Shown piece by piece: positions 6,594 to 14,666 of a stretch of DNA of 38,744 nt. Made by a program: the position numbers and the translations under genes. Position 1 is the first letter of the stretch. Each line of letters starts with the position of its first letter. The stretch is taken from contig CAYWVR010000029.1 in the NCBI GenBank assembly GCA_964461715.1, forward strand, positions 1-38,744. Reading direction: 5' to 3'. Origin of the DNA: CAYWVR01 sp964461715. Lineage in GTDB: Bacteria > Planctomycetota > Phycisphaerae > FEN-1346. The notes beneath the pieces are model-generated. The model saw only the letters and a program-made list of their open reading frames with translations, did not search any database and was not told the DNA's origin.

Positions 6594-7931
6594 TCACTCG
6601 GTGCCGGCGATCTGGACGTCCTGGATGCGCAGCGTGGGCATGACGGCCCCGGGCTCGAGACGGGCGTCGCTGGAGACGGCGTCGAGCCGCTCGAGCAGCT
6701 CGAAGACGGTCGTCCCGAGCATGGCGTTCTCCACGGGATATTCCAGCACCCCCTGCCGCACGGCGAACCCGAAGTCGACGGCGGCAGAGAGGTCGCCGCT
6801 GGCCTCGTCGGGGCGGATCTCGCCTGCCTCCAGGTAGATGCCCTCCTCAACCTCGGCCAGCAGCTCGCGGGCCGGGCGATGGCCCAGCTCCGGCAGGACG
6901 TTCGTCGAGCGGATGCCGCCCGAGTGCGTCCCGTGGCCGGTGCTCTCGGTGCCCGCCTTCCCGGCGGTGTAGGAGTTGTGGAGGAGCCCCACGAGCACCC
7001 CGCCGTCGATGACCGCCAGCCGCCGGCGCGGCGTACCTTCCCCGTCAAAGGGCCCCGAGTGCATGCCGCGCGGAACGAGGGCGTCGTCGGAGACGGAAAG
7101 GTGCTCCGAGGCGATCGTCTTGCCCGGCTTGCCTGTCAGGTAGCTCCGTCCGCGCTGGACGGCCTCGGCGTCGGCGGCGTCGACGAGGGCGTCGAGCAGG
7201 GCTGAGGCGGCCAGGGGGCCCAGTACGAGCGTCATTCGCTTCGACCCGATCCGCCGGGCGCCCAGGTAGCGGCGGGCCCCGGCGGTGGCCCGCTCGGCGA
7301 CCCGCGCCAGGTCGCAGTCCGCCAAGTGCCGCCCGTAGTCGAAGTCGTAGAAATAGCCCGTGTCGTCCTCGCGGCGGAGGGTGGCCTCGATGCTCGCGTC
7401 GACCCGTGTGCCGCGCTTCGTCAGCCGGATGCCGGTCGAGGAGGCCAGGGCCCCCTCGCTGACGGTCAGGCCCACGTGCCCGGCCAGGAGCGCGTCTCCC
7501 TCGACGGCCCGGCCCGTCTCGAGGTTGGCCGCGGCGATCTTGACGACGTCCTCGACGCCCAGCCCGGCGACGGCCTCGTCGAAGAGGTCCGGGACCTCCG
7601 GTACGGGAGTGGGGTCGGGCAGGCGGCGGAAGTCCGGATCGGGCGTGGCCTCTCGGGCCAGCTCGACGGCCCGCTCAACGGCTTCGTCGACGTCGCGGCG
7701 GTCACGGCCGCTGACGGTGCCGTAGCCCATCCCGCCGCGCACGTAGCAGCGGACGGCCACGGATTCGCCCTGGCCCGCGTCGGCGCTCTTGATGCCGGAC
7801 TTCTCGATAACGACGTCGATGTCGCGGGCGCGTCCGGCGACGGCGTCGCACCACTCGGCGCCGAGGGCGGTCGCGCGCTCGACGCAATGCGCCGCCAGGT
7901 CAAGGTAACCTTTTTCGTTCATATCCCTCAT
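6594..7931 (-). CDS. pmbA: Metalloprotease-associated protein PmbA/TldE
   Basis: This 445-residue protein belongs to the TldD/PmbA (TldE) family. PmbA/TldE forms a heterodimer with TldD that digests unfolded peptides and matures some modified peptides such as microcin B17. Family features are the N-terminal alpha/beta domain (VVIEKSGIKSADAGQGES), the central YFYDFDYGRHLADC region and the C-terminal glycine-rich beta domain ending VMPTLRIQDVQIAGTE. As expected for the E subunit it lacks the HExxxH zinc motif present in TldD. Length fits the family (about 450). Two starts are possible, 7931 and 7922 (MNEK); neither has an ideal ribosome site. It lies 35 bp downstream of tldD and is the last gene of the hisF operon. 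Confidence 0.9.
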   Translation of the reverse strand: MRDMNEKGYLDLAAHCVERATALGAEWCDAVAGRARDIDVVIEKSGIKSADAGQGESVAVRCYVRGGMGYGTVSGRDRRDVDEAVERAVELAREATPDPDFRRLPDPTPVPEVPDLFDEAVAGLGVEDVVKIAAANLETGRAVEGDALLAGHVGLTVSEGALASSTGIRLTKRGTRVDASIEATLRREDDTGYFYDFDYGRHLADCDLARVAERATAGARRYLGARRIGSKRMTLVLGPLAASALLDALVDAADAEAVQRGRSYLTGKPGKTIASEHLSVSDDALVPRGMHSGPFDGEGTPRRRLAVIDGGVLVGLLHNSYTAGKAGTESTGHGTHSGGIRSTNVLPELGHRPARELLAEVEEGIYLEAGEIRPDEASGDLSAAVDFGFAVRQGVLEYPVENAMLGTTVFELLERLDAVSSDARLEPGAVMPTLRIQDVQIAGTE

Positions 7932-7966
7932 GGCCAAGCCGCAAGCACCCCGGGCCAAGCGCCGGG

Positions 7967-9400
7967 TTACCCCGCGGCCTGACCTCCTACCACAAGGTCC
8001 TGGACCCGGACGTGCGGGCCGCCGCAATCCGTGGGGGCGGATTGCCCGTCCTTGCCGCACAGGCCCGGCATCCGCATCTCGAAATCGTCGCCGACGGCAT
8101 CGATCGAGCGGAGGACGTCCAGCGTCATTCCCGCCACGCTGACGTCGCGTAGCGGCTCGCCCAGCCGCCCCTTCTCGATCCGCCGGGCCCGCCCCGCGTG
8201 ACAGATGAACTGGCCTTTCTGCACGAACACGTACCCCCAGTGGCCGTCCTCCAGGTAGATGCCCCGTTCGACGCCCCTGAGCATCTCCGCAAGCGGCACC
8301 TGGCCGCGTGCCATGAACGTGTTCGACATCCGGACGATCGGCCGGCAGTCGTAGCTTTCGGCCCGTGCGCTGCCGGTGGGGGTGGCGTCGAAGCGGGCGG
8401 CCGTCTCCAGACTGTGCAGGTACCCGGTCAACCGGCCCTCCTCGACGATGGGCCGGCACCGGGCGGGGGTGCCCTCGCTGTCGTAGGCGAACGAGCCGAA
8501 CTCCCCCGCCGGCGTCGAATCGTCGTAGATGGAGACCTCCGGGGCGGCGACCAAGTCGCCGAGGCGTCCCTCCAGGATGCTCTCACCCGCCCAAACGGCG
8601 TCGGCCTCGGCGTTGTGGCCCAAGGCCTCGTGCACCAGCAGGCCCGTGATCGAGGGGTGAAAGACCACCGTGAATCGCCCCGCCGGGGCGGGGGCGGCGG
8701 CCAGCAGGCCCCGGGCCTTCTCGGCCGCCCGGACGGTAAACGTCTCGGCGTCCAGGGTCCCCGGGAGCTCCGCGCCGCCCAGCCGCGCACGGTTCTCCAC
8801 GCCGCGCTCCAGCAACGTCCCGTCCGAGGCGACCATCATGGCCGTGGCGACGGCCCGGCCGCCGAGGGTGCGCAGGAGCGTGCCGGCGGTGTTGGCAAGG
8901 ACCTCGGCCCGTTCGGCGTCGGCGTAGGAGACGAGGCTGTTGACGATCGCGCCCTTGCCCGCCTCGCGCCCGGCCCGCTCGAGGTCCAGCAGGCGGGCGA
9001 TCTTCTCGGCCACGGGCATGGTTCCCGTGGACACCTCGGGCGGGACGAGATCGTCGGCTTCCACGGGCTCGATCTCGGCCACGCAGCCGGGATCGCGGAC
9101 GAAGGCCTCGCTCGCGCGGGCGAGCATCAGGGCGTCGTCCAGGCACCGCTCGGCCCGGTCCGGCTCGAGACTGTCGGCGGAGGCGAAGCCCCAGCACCGT
9201 CCCACCAGGACCCGAACCCCCAGGCCGCGGTCGGCGCTGGTGGCCAGCTTGTCGGCGCGGCCGTCCTGGACGAGGATGCTCTCGGCCCGTCGGTGGACGA
9301 TGCGGACGTCGGCGAAGGCGGCGCCGCGGCGGCGGGCCCGGTCCGCAAGGTCCCGCGCCAGGTCCGTCCAGCGGTCGAAGGGGTAGGCGTGCGAGGCGAT
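7967..9400 (-). CDS. tldD: Metalloprotease TldD, apparently starting at ATC
   Basis: This 477-residue protein is the zinc metalloprotease subunit of TldD/TldE. The active-site motif HEALGHNAEAD lies near residue 257, and the C-terminal beta domain contains GMTLDVLRSIDAVG and MPGLCGKDGQ, as in TldD. The length matches E. coli TldD (481). No ATG, GTG or TTG occurs in frame in the expected start region. The first is an ATG at 9628 deep inside the upstream gene, and downstream the next is a GTG that would remove the N-terminal domain. The codon ATC at 9400 lies 6 nt after a good AGGAG and gives the right length, so I place the start there. A sequencing error is the alternative. It lies 34 bp after the cvpA-like gene. 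Confidence 0.85.
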   Translation of the reverse strand: MASHAYPFDRWTDLARDLADRARRRGAAFADVRIVHRRAESILVQDGRADKLATSADRGLGVRVLVGRCWGFASADSLEPDRAERCLDDALMLARASEAFVRDPGCVAEIEPVEADDLVPPEVSTGTMPVAEKIARLLDLERAGREAGKGAIVNSLVSYADAERAEVLANTAGTLLRTLGGRAVATAMMVASDGTLLERGVENRARLGGAELPGTLDAETFTVRAAEKARGLLAAAPAPAGRFTVVFHPSITGLLVHEALGHNAEADAVWAGESILEGRLGDLVAAPEVSIYDDSTPAGEFGSFAYDSEGTPARCRPIVEEGRLTGYLHSLETAARFDATPTGSARAESYDCRPIVRMSNTFMARGQVPLAEMLRGVERGIYLEDGHWGYVFVQKGQFICHAGRARRIEKGRLGEPLRDVSVAGMTLDVLRSIDAVGDDFEMRMPGLCGKDGQSAPTDCGGPHVRVQDLVVGGQAAG

Positions 9401-9434
9401 GAGGCTCTCCTGGGGTTGACGAAGGCGGCGGGGC

Positions 9435-10757
9435 TCAGGTCCCCGGATCGGGTTCGGGGGCGTCGGAGGACGTCGTCTCGGGCGTCGTCTTGGCCGGTTC
9501 GAGAAGCAGCCGCACCGTCTCCGGCTCCGTTGCGGCGGGGACCGAGTAGATGAACTCGAGGTTGTGACGCTCGTGGGGGGCGTCAAAGACCAGCGTCGCC
9601 CCGTCTGCCAGATAGGCGCCGCGCACACGGTTCTCGGGGATGGCGAAGCGCACGCCGCGCGCGGTGATCTCGGGGCTCGTGCGCCGCGTCTCGACGACGG
9701 GCTTGCCGTCCACCTCGCGGGCCTTGCCGAAGATGCGGGGGTTCTCGTAGCGCCGGCCGTCCCGGCGGATGAGGACGTACTGGGAGGTATCGACGGTCAG
9801 GGGGAAGTCCTCGTAATCATCGATGGGCTGAAAGTCCAGTTCGAACTTCAGGAGGGCCCGGCCCTCGGCGGGCGCCAGGTCGGGGAACTCCTCAAGCCCC
9901 TCGATCGTCTCGACGCGCGAGATGCGGTGCTCGAGGTCCTGCATGATCTCGGTCCGGCGGTTATCCAACCAGATGCCCGGCAGGGCGGCCATCATGGCTT
10001 CGACGTCCGGGATGGGCCCCCGGGCCTGCTTGACGGAGGTCATGATGTAGAGGTACCGGCGGTACCAGTGGTAGTAGAGCATGTCGTCGGCGTTGAGGAC
10101 GTCGATGCCGCCGGCGTGGCCGTCGGTCCGTCGACCGGGGGGCGCCTCCTCCTCCGCCTCTTCGTCCGCGGTGCGCATCTCGGGCGGGGGGTACAGGTCG
10201 CCGTAGCGGGCGAGCGGCCCCCGCTCGACGGGGCCGTGCGGACCGCCCAGCAGATACGCGTACAGCTCGATGACCCCCCGGTCCCACTGGAGCCACAGGT
10301 CGGCGCCGCGTCCGACGGAGTTGGTGCGCCTCTGGTACTTGAACGGCTCGTAGCCGAAGAAATCCGGGGCCGTGGGCAGCATCTGGAGCACCACCATGCA
10401 GACGCCGACCGTCACGAATCCCGTGGCGGCCCCGAGGGCCCCGCCGCCGATGCGGTTGATCCAGGTTCCGAAGGGGGCCTCGTGCTTGAAGAAGTGCTCC
10501 CCGATGGTCCTCAGGGCCAGGAACGCGAAGGCGAACAGGGCCCACAGGGCGATGGCATCACCGGCGTAGAACCACGTGGACTGGGGGCTGTCGGAGAAGG
10601 CGAGGTCCGTGACCGGCCCGAAGAATCCGAAGGCCACCAGGCCTGCCACCAGCCCCGCCGCCAAGGCCACGGCCGCCCGGTACACTCCGTACGTGGCGCT
10701 CATGTACGCCACGGCCGCCATGGCCAGTAAGGCCAGGATGTTCAGGACGAGGAACAT
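9435..10757 (-). CDS. CvpA-like membrane protein with large C-terminal extension
   Basis: This is a 440-residue protein. The first ~130 residues form four hydrophobic segments with the pattern of CvpA (colicin V production) proteins, including INRIGGGALGAATGFVTVGV. The remaining ~300 residues are soluble: an acidic linker (TADEEAEEEAPPG) and a beta-rich region containing TVDTSQYVLIRRDGRRYENP. I do not recognise the C-terminal domain. CvpA proteins sit in the inner membrane and their biochemical role is unclear. The start ATG 10757 has GGGAGGAG just upstream. It lies between the PilB-like gene (22-bp gap) and tldD. The acidic linker near residue 200 suggests two independently folding parts. 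Confidence 0.75.
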   Translation of the reverse strand: MFLVLNILALLAMAAVAYMSATYGVYRAAVALAAGLVAGLVAFGFFGPVTDLAFSDSPQSTWFYAGDAIALWALFAFAFLALRTIGEHFFKHEAPFGTWINRIGGGALGAATGFVTVGVCMVVLQMLPTAPDFFGYEPFKYQRRTNSVGRGADLWLQWDRGVIELYAYLLGGPHGPVERGPLARYGDLYPPPEMRTADEEAEEEAPPGRRTDGHAGGIDVLNADDMLYYHWYRRYLYIMTSVKQARGPIPDVEAMMAALPGIWLDNRRTEIMQDLEHRISRVETIEGLEEFPDLAPAEGRALLKFELDFQPIDDYEDFPLTVDTSQYVLIRRDGRRYENPRIFGKAREVDGKPVVETRRTSPEITARGVRFAIPENRVRGAYLADGATLVFDAPHERHNLEFIYSVPAATEPETVRLLLEPAKTTPETTSSDAPEPDPGT

Positions 10758-10779
10758 GGCTCCTCCCTCATGGTCGGTC

Positions 10780-12567
10780 TTACTTGGCCTGCTTGATGGC
10801 CCGCAGGACCTCTTCGATGCTTGTGGTGCCGTCGATGACGAGGCGGAGGCCCTCTTCCTGGAGGTTCCGCATGCCGAGCTTGCGGGCGTGGGTGCGGACG
10901 TCGGCGGCCGAGGCCCCCGAGGCGATCATGGCCCGGGCCTCCTCGTCGATGGGCATCAGCTCGAAAAGGCCCGTCCGGCCCGTGTAGCGGACGTTCTGGC
11001 ACCGCGCGCAGACGACGGGGCGACCCTTGCGGTCGGTCTCGGGGTGCGAGGGCGGACGGTAGAGGACGTCCACCTTCTGGCTCGCCAGGTTCGCCTTCCT
11101 CAGGAAGTCGGGATTCGGGCGGTAGGCTTCCTTGCACTCCGGGCAGAGCATGCGCACGAGCCGCTGGTTGGCCACCAGGTGCAGCCCCTCCGAGAGCGGG
11201 TGCGTCGAGCCGAACAGCTGGGCCATACGGGCCATGGCCTGGGCGGCGTCGCTCGCCCGAAGGCCCACCACCAGCCGGGCCTCCGCGACCACCGGCGCCA
11301 GGACCTGGCCCACCTCCGGCGAGGCCAGCGAATCGACGGCCACGACGTCCGGCTGCATGCGGACGTGTTCCTGGACCTTGGCCGCCGCCCCGGCCCCGGT
11401 GTCCTCCGTCAGGGGCACGTGCTGGACGTTCTGGACCTCCAGGTCGACGTGCGGCTCGAAGGAGACGACCGTGTTCATATACCGGTCGTAGTGGCGGAGA
11501 CAGGCCAGCAGCGTGGTCGTCAGGCCGGAGTCCTTCGGCCCGCTGACGACGACGAGGCCGGGCTTGACGTCGAGGGCGGTCTTGAGCGTCTCGATCTGGC
11601 TCTCCGCGAGGCCCAGGTCCTCCAGACGCATCTCGGTGGTCGCGAGGTCGAGGACGCGGATGGCAAGCTGCTCGCCCCGCACCGACCCGCTCGTCTTGAT
11701 CCTCAGCTCGAAGGTCTGGCCCGCGACGACGGCCCGGACCTTGCCCTGCTGGGGCTTGCGGGTCTCGCTCGGGTCGAGGCCCGCGAGGCGCTTGAGGGTG
11801 GCGGCGACGTGGGGCGAGACGGGGCCCTCGACGTTGGGGGCCTCGGCCACCTGCCCGTCGATGCGGTAGCGGACCTGGGCCCGCCGACCCTTGATGAGGA
11901 CGCCGACGACGGCGGCGCGGCGGACGATGGCGTCGAAGAGGATCCGCTCGGTCTCCTGGTTGGCCTCGGCCTCGACGGGCTTGGCGGCCTCCATGCGGAT
12001 GGGCAGATCGTCGAGGCTCATGAAAATGATGTCGCGGCCGACGCCCGTGACGGGGCCCGAGGTGTCGGCGACGGACCGGCGGCCGGCCAGCCGGTCCTTC
12101 AGCCGCCGCAGGTGGGGCCCGGAGAGGACCGTCAGGTTCTCCGTCACGAGGCCGTTGCGGTGCTTCGTGTAGATGACGGCCACCCCGCCCGCCAGGAGCA
12201 CCCCGACCGGGAATCCGACGTAAAAGACGGGGAGGAAGAGGGCGGCCAGGAGGCCCGCCACGGCGCCGCCCAGGACGAGGCCGCTCCAGAGCGTCCGGTT
12301 CGTGCCGACGAAGCGCGTGTCGAGGAAGGCCCAGTCGGCCAGATAGAAGACGACGGCCCCCAGGACCACAAGGAGGATGAGCTGGGGCAGGCCGACGGCC
12401 CAGACGTCCGCGTCGGCGAGGCGGGGCCGTTCGATGCCGGGCGGAACCTTGGCGGCCGTCTCGGCCGCGCCGGCCGCCGACGCCAGCGCCCCCAGAACCA
12501 GGGCCGCCGCGCACGCCGCGGCCAGACGCGCCGGCCAGGCGCGGGATGGGATCGGTGTGGGTCTCAT
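10780..12567 (-). CDS. Membrane-anchored PilB/GspE-like pseudo-ATPase
   Basis: This 595-residue protein has a signal-like N terminus and three or four membrane segments within residues 15-135, followed by a PilB/GspE-type domain. The fold is clear: TLKRLAGLDPSETRKPQQGK, LAIRVLDLATTEMRLEDLGL, and the C-terminal zinc motif CPEC (475-478) with CARC (520-523), then GRTGLFELMPIDEE. All ATPase motifs are broken. Walker A reads GPKDSGLTTT (Lys to Leu349), the Asp box lacks its Asp (SFEPHVD), Walker B AVDSLASPE lacks the catalytic Glu of GEIRD, and the His box reads GLRASDA. It is therefore predicted not to hydrolyse ATP and is fixed to the membrane. ATG overlaps the pilT stop (ATGA), so the two are translationally coupled. 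A longer in-frame start at 12663 is rejected. It may be a docking or assembly partner for PilT; that is inference. Confidence 0.85.
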   Translation of the reverse strand: MRPTPIPSRAWPARLAAACAAALVLGALASAAGAAETAAKVPPGIERPRLADADVWAVGLPQLILLVVLGAVVFYLADWAFLDTRFVGTNRTLWSGLVLGGAVAGLLAALFLPVFYVGFPVGVLLAGGVAVIYTKHRNGLVTENLTVLSGPHLRRLKDRLAGRRSVADTSGPVTGVGRDIIFMSLDDLPIRMEAAKPVEAEANQETERILFDAIVRRAAVVGVLIKGRRAQVRYRIDGQVAEAPNVEGPVSPHVAATLKRLAGLDPSETRKPQQGKVRAVVAGQTFELRIKTSGSVRGEQLAIRVLDLATTEMRLEDLGLAESQIETLKTALDVKPGLVVVSGPKDSGLTTTLLACLRHYDRYMNTVVSFEPHVDLEVQNVQHVPLTEDTGAGAAAKVQEHVRMQPDVVAVDSLASPEVGQVLAPVVAEARLVVGLRASDAAQAMARMAQLFGSTHPLSEGLHLVANQRLVRMLCPECKEAYRPNPDFLRKANLASQKVDVLYRPPSHPETDRKGRPVVCARCQNVRYTGRTGLFELMPIDEEARAMIASGASAADVRTHARKLGMRNLQEEGLRLVIDGTTSIEEVLRAIKQAK

Positions 12568-13676
12568 CGCAGGGTCCCCTGTTTGACGTCGATGCCGCGG
12601 ATGGCCATCTTGAGGGCTTCGGGGTTCGGCGCGACCTCGTAGGCCACCTTCGGGTCGATCCACGCCTCGCGCACGAGCCGCGCCAGATCCCGGGTGAAGT
12701 CGCGCATGCCTGCCTCGGCGCCGGAGGAGACGAGGTTAACGAGGCGGTCGGTCTCGCCCTCGGCGATGGCCTTGCGGACGCTGGGCGTGCGGACCATGAT
12801 CTCGGTGACCGGAACGCGCGGGGCCTCCTCGCGGGCCCCCTGGACCAGCCGCTGGCACACCACGGCCACCAGGTTCGCCGCCAGGGTTTGACGGATGACG
12901 GGGTGATCCGTGGCGGGGAAGAGGTCCAGCAGCCGGGTGATGGCCCCGGGGGCGCTGGAGGCGTGGAGCGTCGTGAAGACGAGGTGGCCGGTCTCGGCGG
13001 CCCTCAGGACGCTCTCGCACGTCTCGGCGTCGCGCATCTCGCCGACGAGCACGACGTCCGGGTCCTCGCGCATCAGGTACTTCAGGGCCCGCTCGAAGGA
13101 CTCGACGTCCGTGCCGATCTCGCGCTGGTTGACGAAGCTCTTGGCGTCCTCGAAAAGGTACTCGATGGGGTCCTCGATGGTGACGATGTGGCAGGCGCGG
13201 TGATGGTTGATGTGGTCGAGGCAGGAGGCGATGCTCGTTGACTTGCCGCTGCCCGCGACGCCTGCGAAGATGATGAGGCCCTGCGACGCGGCGCAGACCC
13301 GCTCCAGGACCTCCGAGGGCAGATGCAGCGACGCGAAGTCCGGCACGTCGCGCTGGACTCGCCGGGCTGCGACGCTGACGTGCCCCCGCTGGCGGTACAC
13401 GTTGATGCGGAACCGGTCCCCGGATTCCATGGAATGCGAGAAGTCGGCGCTGCCGGTGGCGCCGAACAGCCGGGCGACCCTCTCGTTCATGACCTCCGCC
13501 GCCAAAGCGCGGATCTCGTCGGCCCCGAGGGTGGCGAACTCCGTGAAGTGGATGTGTCCGTCGATGCGCAGGACGGGCGGCTGGCCCGCCTTCAGGTGCA
13601 GATCGCTGGCCCCGCGTTCCAAGGCCATCTCCAGCAGGCCCGTCATCGTCCACGCGTTGTCAGGCGTTTGGGTCAT
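12564..13676 (-). CDS. pilT: Type IV pilus retraction ATPase PilT
   Basis: This 370-residue ATPase belongs to the PilT/PilU group, which drives pilus retraction from the cytoplasmic side of the inner membrane. The N-terminal PAS-like domain contains RGASDLHLKAGQPPVLRIDG. Walker A is intact (AGVAGSGKSTS), as are the Asp box (VTIEDPIEYLFE), Walker B (DVVLVGEMRDAET) and the His box (FTTLHASSA). The C-terminal RTPSVRKAIAEGETDRL replaces the AIRNLIREGK-type motif of classical PilT. ATG 13676 has GAGGTCGC upstream. It lies 30 bp after hisF and overlaps the PilB-like gene by ATGA. No pilin, PilC or PilM genes are visible in the window. Confidence 0.92.
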   Translation of the reverse strand: MTQTPDNAWTMTGLLEMALERGASDLHLKAGQPPVLRIDGHIHFTEFATLGADEIRALAAEVMNERVARLFGATGSADFSHSMESGDRFRINVYRQRGHVSVAARRVQRDVPDFASLHLPSEVLERVCAASQGLIIFAGVAGSGKSTSIASCLDHINHHRACHIVTIEDPIEYLFEDAKSFVNQREIGTDVESFERALKYLMREDPDVVLVGEMRDAETCESVLRAAETGHLVFTTLHASSAPGAITRLLDLFPATDHPVIRQTLAANLVAVVCQRLVQGAREEAPRVPVTEIMVRTPSVRKAIAEGETDRLVNLVSSGAEAGMRDFTRDLARLVREAWIDPKVAYEVAPNPEALKMAIRGIDVKQGTLR

Positions 13677-13706
13677 GCGACCTCATCATGGCCAAGCCGC
13701 CGGCCG

Positions 13707-14486
13707 CTAGGCCGCCAGCGGCGGCCGGACCGGCACGCCGGCGGCGGCCATGGCCTTCTTGACCTCGGCCACCGAGTAGGTCCTGAAATGAAAAATGCTG
13801 GCGGCAAGGGCGGCGTCGGCCCGGCCTGCCGTCAGGACCTCGACGACGTGGTCCGGCCCTCCGCACCCTCCGCTCGCGATCACCGGGATCGTCACCGCCT
13901 CGGCCACGGCCCGCGTCATCTCGACGTCGTAGCCGTCCTGCGTGCCGTCGGCGTCCATGCTCGTCAAGAGAATCTCCCCCGCCCCCAGCTGCTCGGCCCG
14001 CCGGGCCCATCCGACGGCCTCCAGGTCCGTGGACACGCGGCCGCCGTGGACGTGGACCTGCCAGACCTCGCGAGCCTCGGTCACCACGCGCTTCGGGTCG
14101 ATGGCCACGACGATGCACTGGCTGCCGAACCGTTCGGCGGCCCGGCGGACGAAATCCGGGTCCTTGCAGGCGGCGGAGTTGACCGAGACCTTGTCGGCGC
14201 CGGCGTTGAGGAGCGCCCGGATGTCCTCGAGCGTGCGCACCCCGCCGCCCACCGTCAGCGGCATGAAGACCTGCTCGGCGGTGCGTCGGACGACGTCCAG
14301 GATGATGTCCCGCCGCTCGTGGCTGGCGGTGATGTCCAGGAAGACCAGCTCGTCGGCCCCCTCGGCGTCGTAGCGGGCGGCCACCTCGACGGGGTCGCCG
14401 GCGTCGCGAAGGTCGAGGAACTTGGTTCCCTTGACGACGCGGCCGGATTCGACGTCGAGGCACGGGATGACGCGCTTGGCCAGCAA
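13707..14486 (-). CDS. hisF: Imidazole glycerol phosphate synthase cyclase subunit HisF
   Basis: This 259-residue TIM-barrel enzyme of histidine synthesis takes ammonia from HisH and PRFAR to make imidazole glycerol phosphate and AICAR. Catalytic Asp11 is in VIPCLDV and Asp130 in VAIDPKR. Phosphate-binding loops are visible (LTVGGGVRTLED, VIASGGCGG, AALAASIFHF). The start is TTG at 14486, supported by GAGAGGA upstream and by exact alignment of Asp11; no ATG or GTG is available. No other his genes lie here, so hisF is detached from the rest of the pathway. It appears to lead an operon with pilT and tldD, driven from the promoter at 14521-14550. A GCCGCT/AGCGGC stem near 13711-13730 covers its 3' end. 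Confidence 0.95.
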   Translation of the reverse strand: MLAKRVIPCLDVESGRVVKGTKFLDLRDAGDPVEVAARYDAEGADELVFLDITASHERRDIILDVVRRTAEQVFMPLTVGGGVRTLEDIRALLNAGADKVSVNSAACKDPDFVRRAAERFGSQCIVVAIDPKRVVTEAREVWQVHVHGGRVSTDLEAVGWARRAEQLGAGEILLTSMDADGTQDGYDVEMTRAVAEAVTIPVIASGGCGGPDHVVEVLTAGRADAALAASIFHFRTYSVAEVKKAMAAAGVPVRPPLAA

Positions 14487-14520
14487 CGGCGGTTCCTCTC
14501 GACCGGGGTCCGAAAGGAGG

Positions 14521-14550
14521 ATTATAGGGGCAGGCCCCGCAATCATGCAA
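14521..14550 (-). promoter_or_regulatory. Promoter of the hisF-pilT-tldD operon
   Basis: On the minus strand TTGCAT (14550-14545) and a perfect TATAAT (14526-14521) are separated by 18 bp. The predicted start is near 14514, which gives a 28-nt leader containing the GAGAGGA ribosome site of hisF. A 14-bp perfect palindrome, CAAGCCCGGGCTTG, lies at 14554-14567 just upstream of the -35 box, between this and the divergent promoter, and is a plausible operator. Confidence 0.7.
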
Positions 14551-14586
14551 GCTTCAAGCCCGGGCTTGGAAGACGCTCGTTTTTGC

Positions 14587-14615
14587 TTGCGGGTCCGGGC
14601 AGGCCCGGCCATAAT
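14587..14615 (+). promoter_or_regulatory. Promoter of the TPR lipoprotein gene
   Basis: TTGCGG (14587-14592) and CATAAT (14610-14615) are separated by 17 bp. The start is near 14622, giving a 45-nt leader with AGGAGG at 14654-14659. It diverges from the hisF promoter with only 36 bp between the two -35 boxes, and the CAAGCCCGGGCTTG palindrome lies in that gap. Confidence 0.6.
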
Positions 14616-14666
14616 CACGCTGGCATGACCGTGCCCGCGGGACTCCACGCGACAGGAGGTCGTCCT

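Noticed and set aside
10576..12642. 688-codon plus-strand open frame opposite the PilB-like gene
   Set aside because: It is a shadow of the minus-strand gene caused by high GC content. It has low-complexity composition, no ribosome site and no family sequence.
13711..13730. GCCGCT/AGCGGC stem at the 3' end of hisF as a terminator
   Set aside because: No T-run follows on the minus strand and pilT starts 30 bp on in the same direction, so termination is unlikely.
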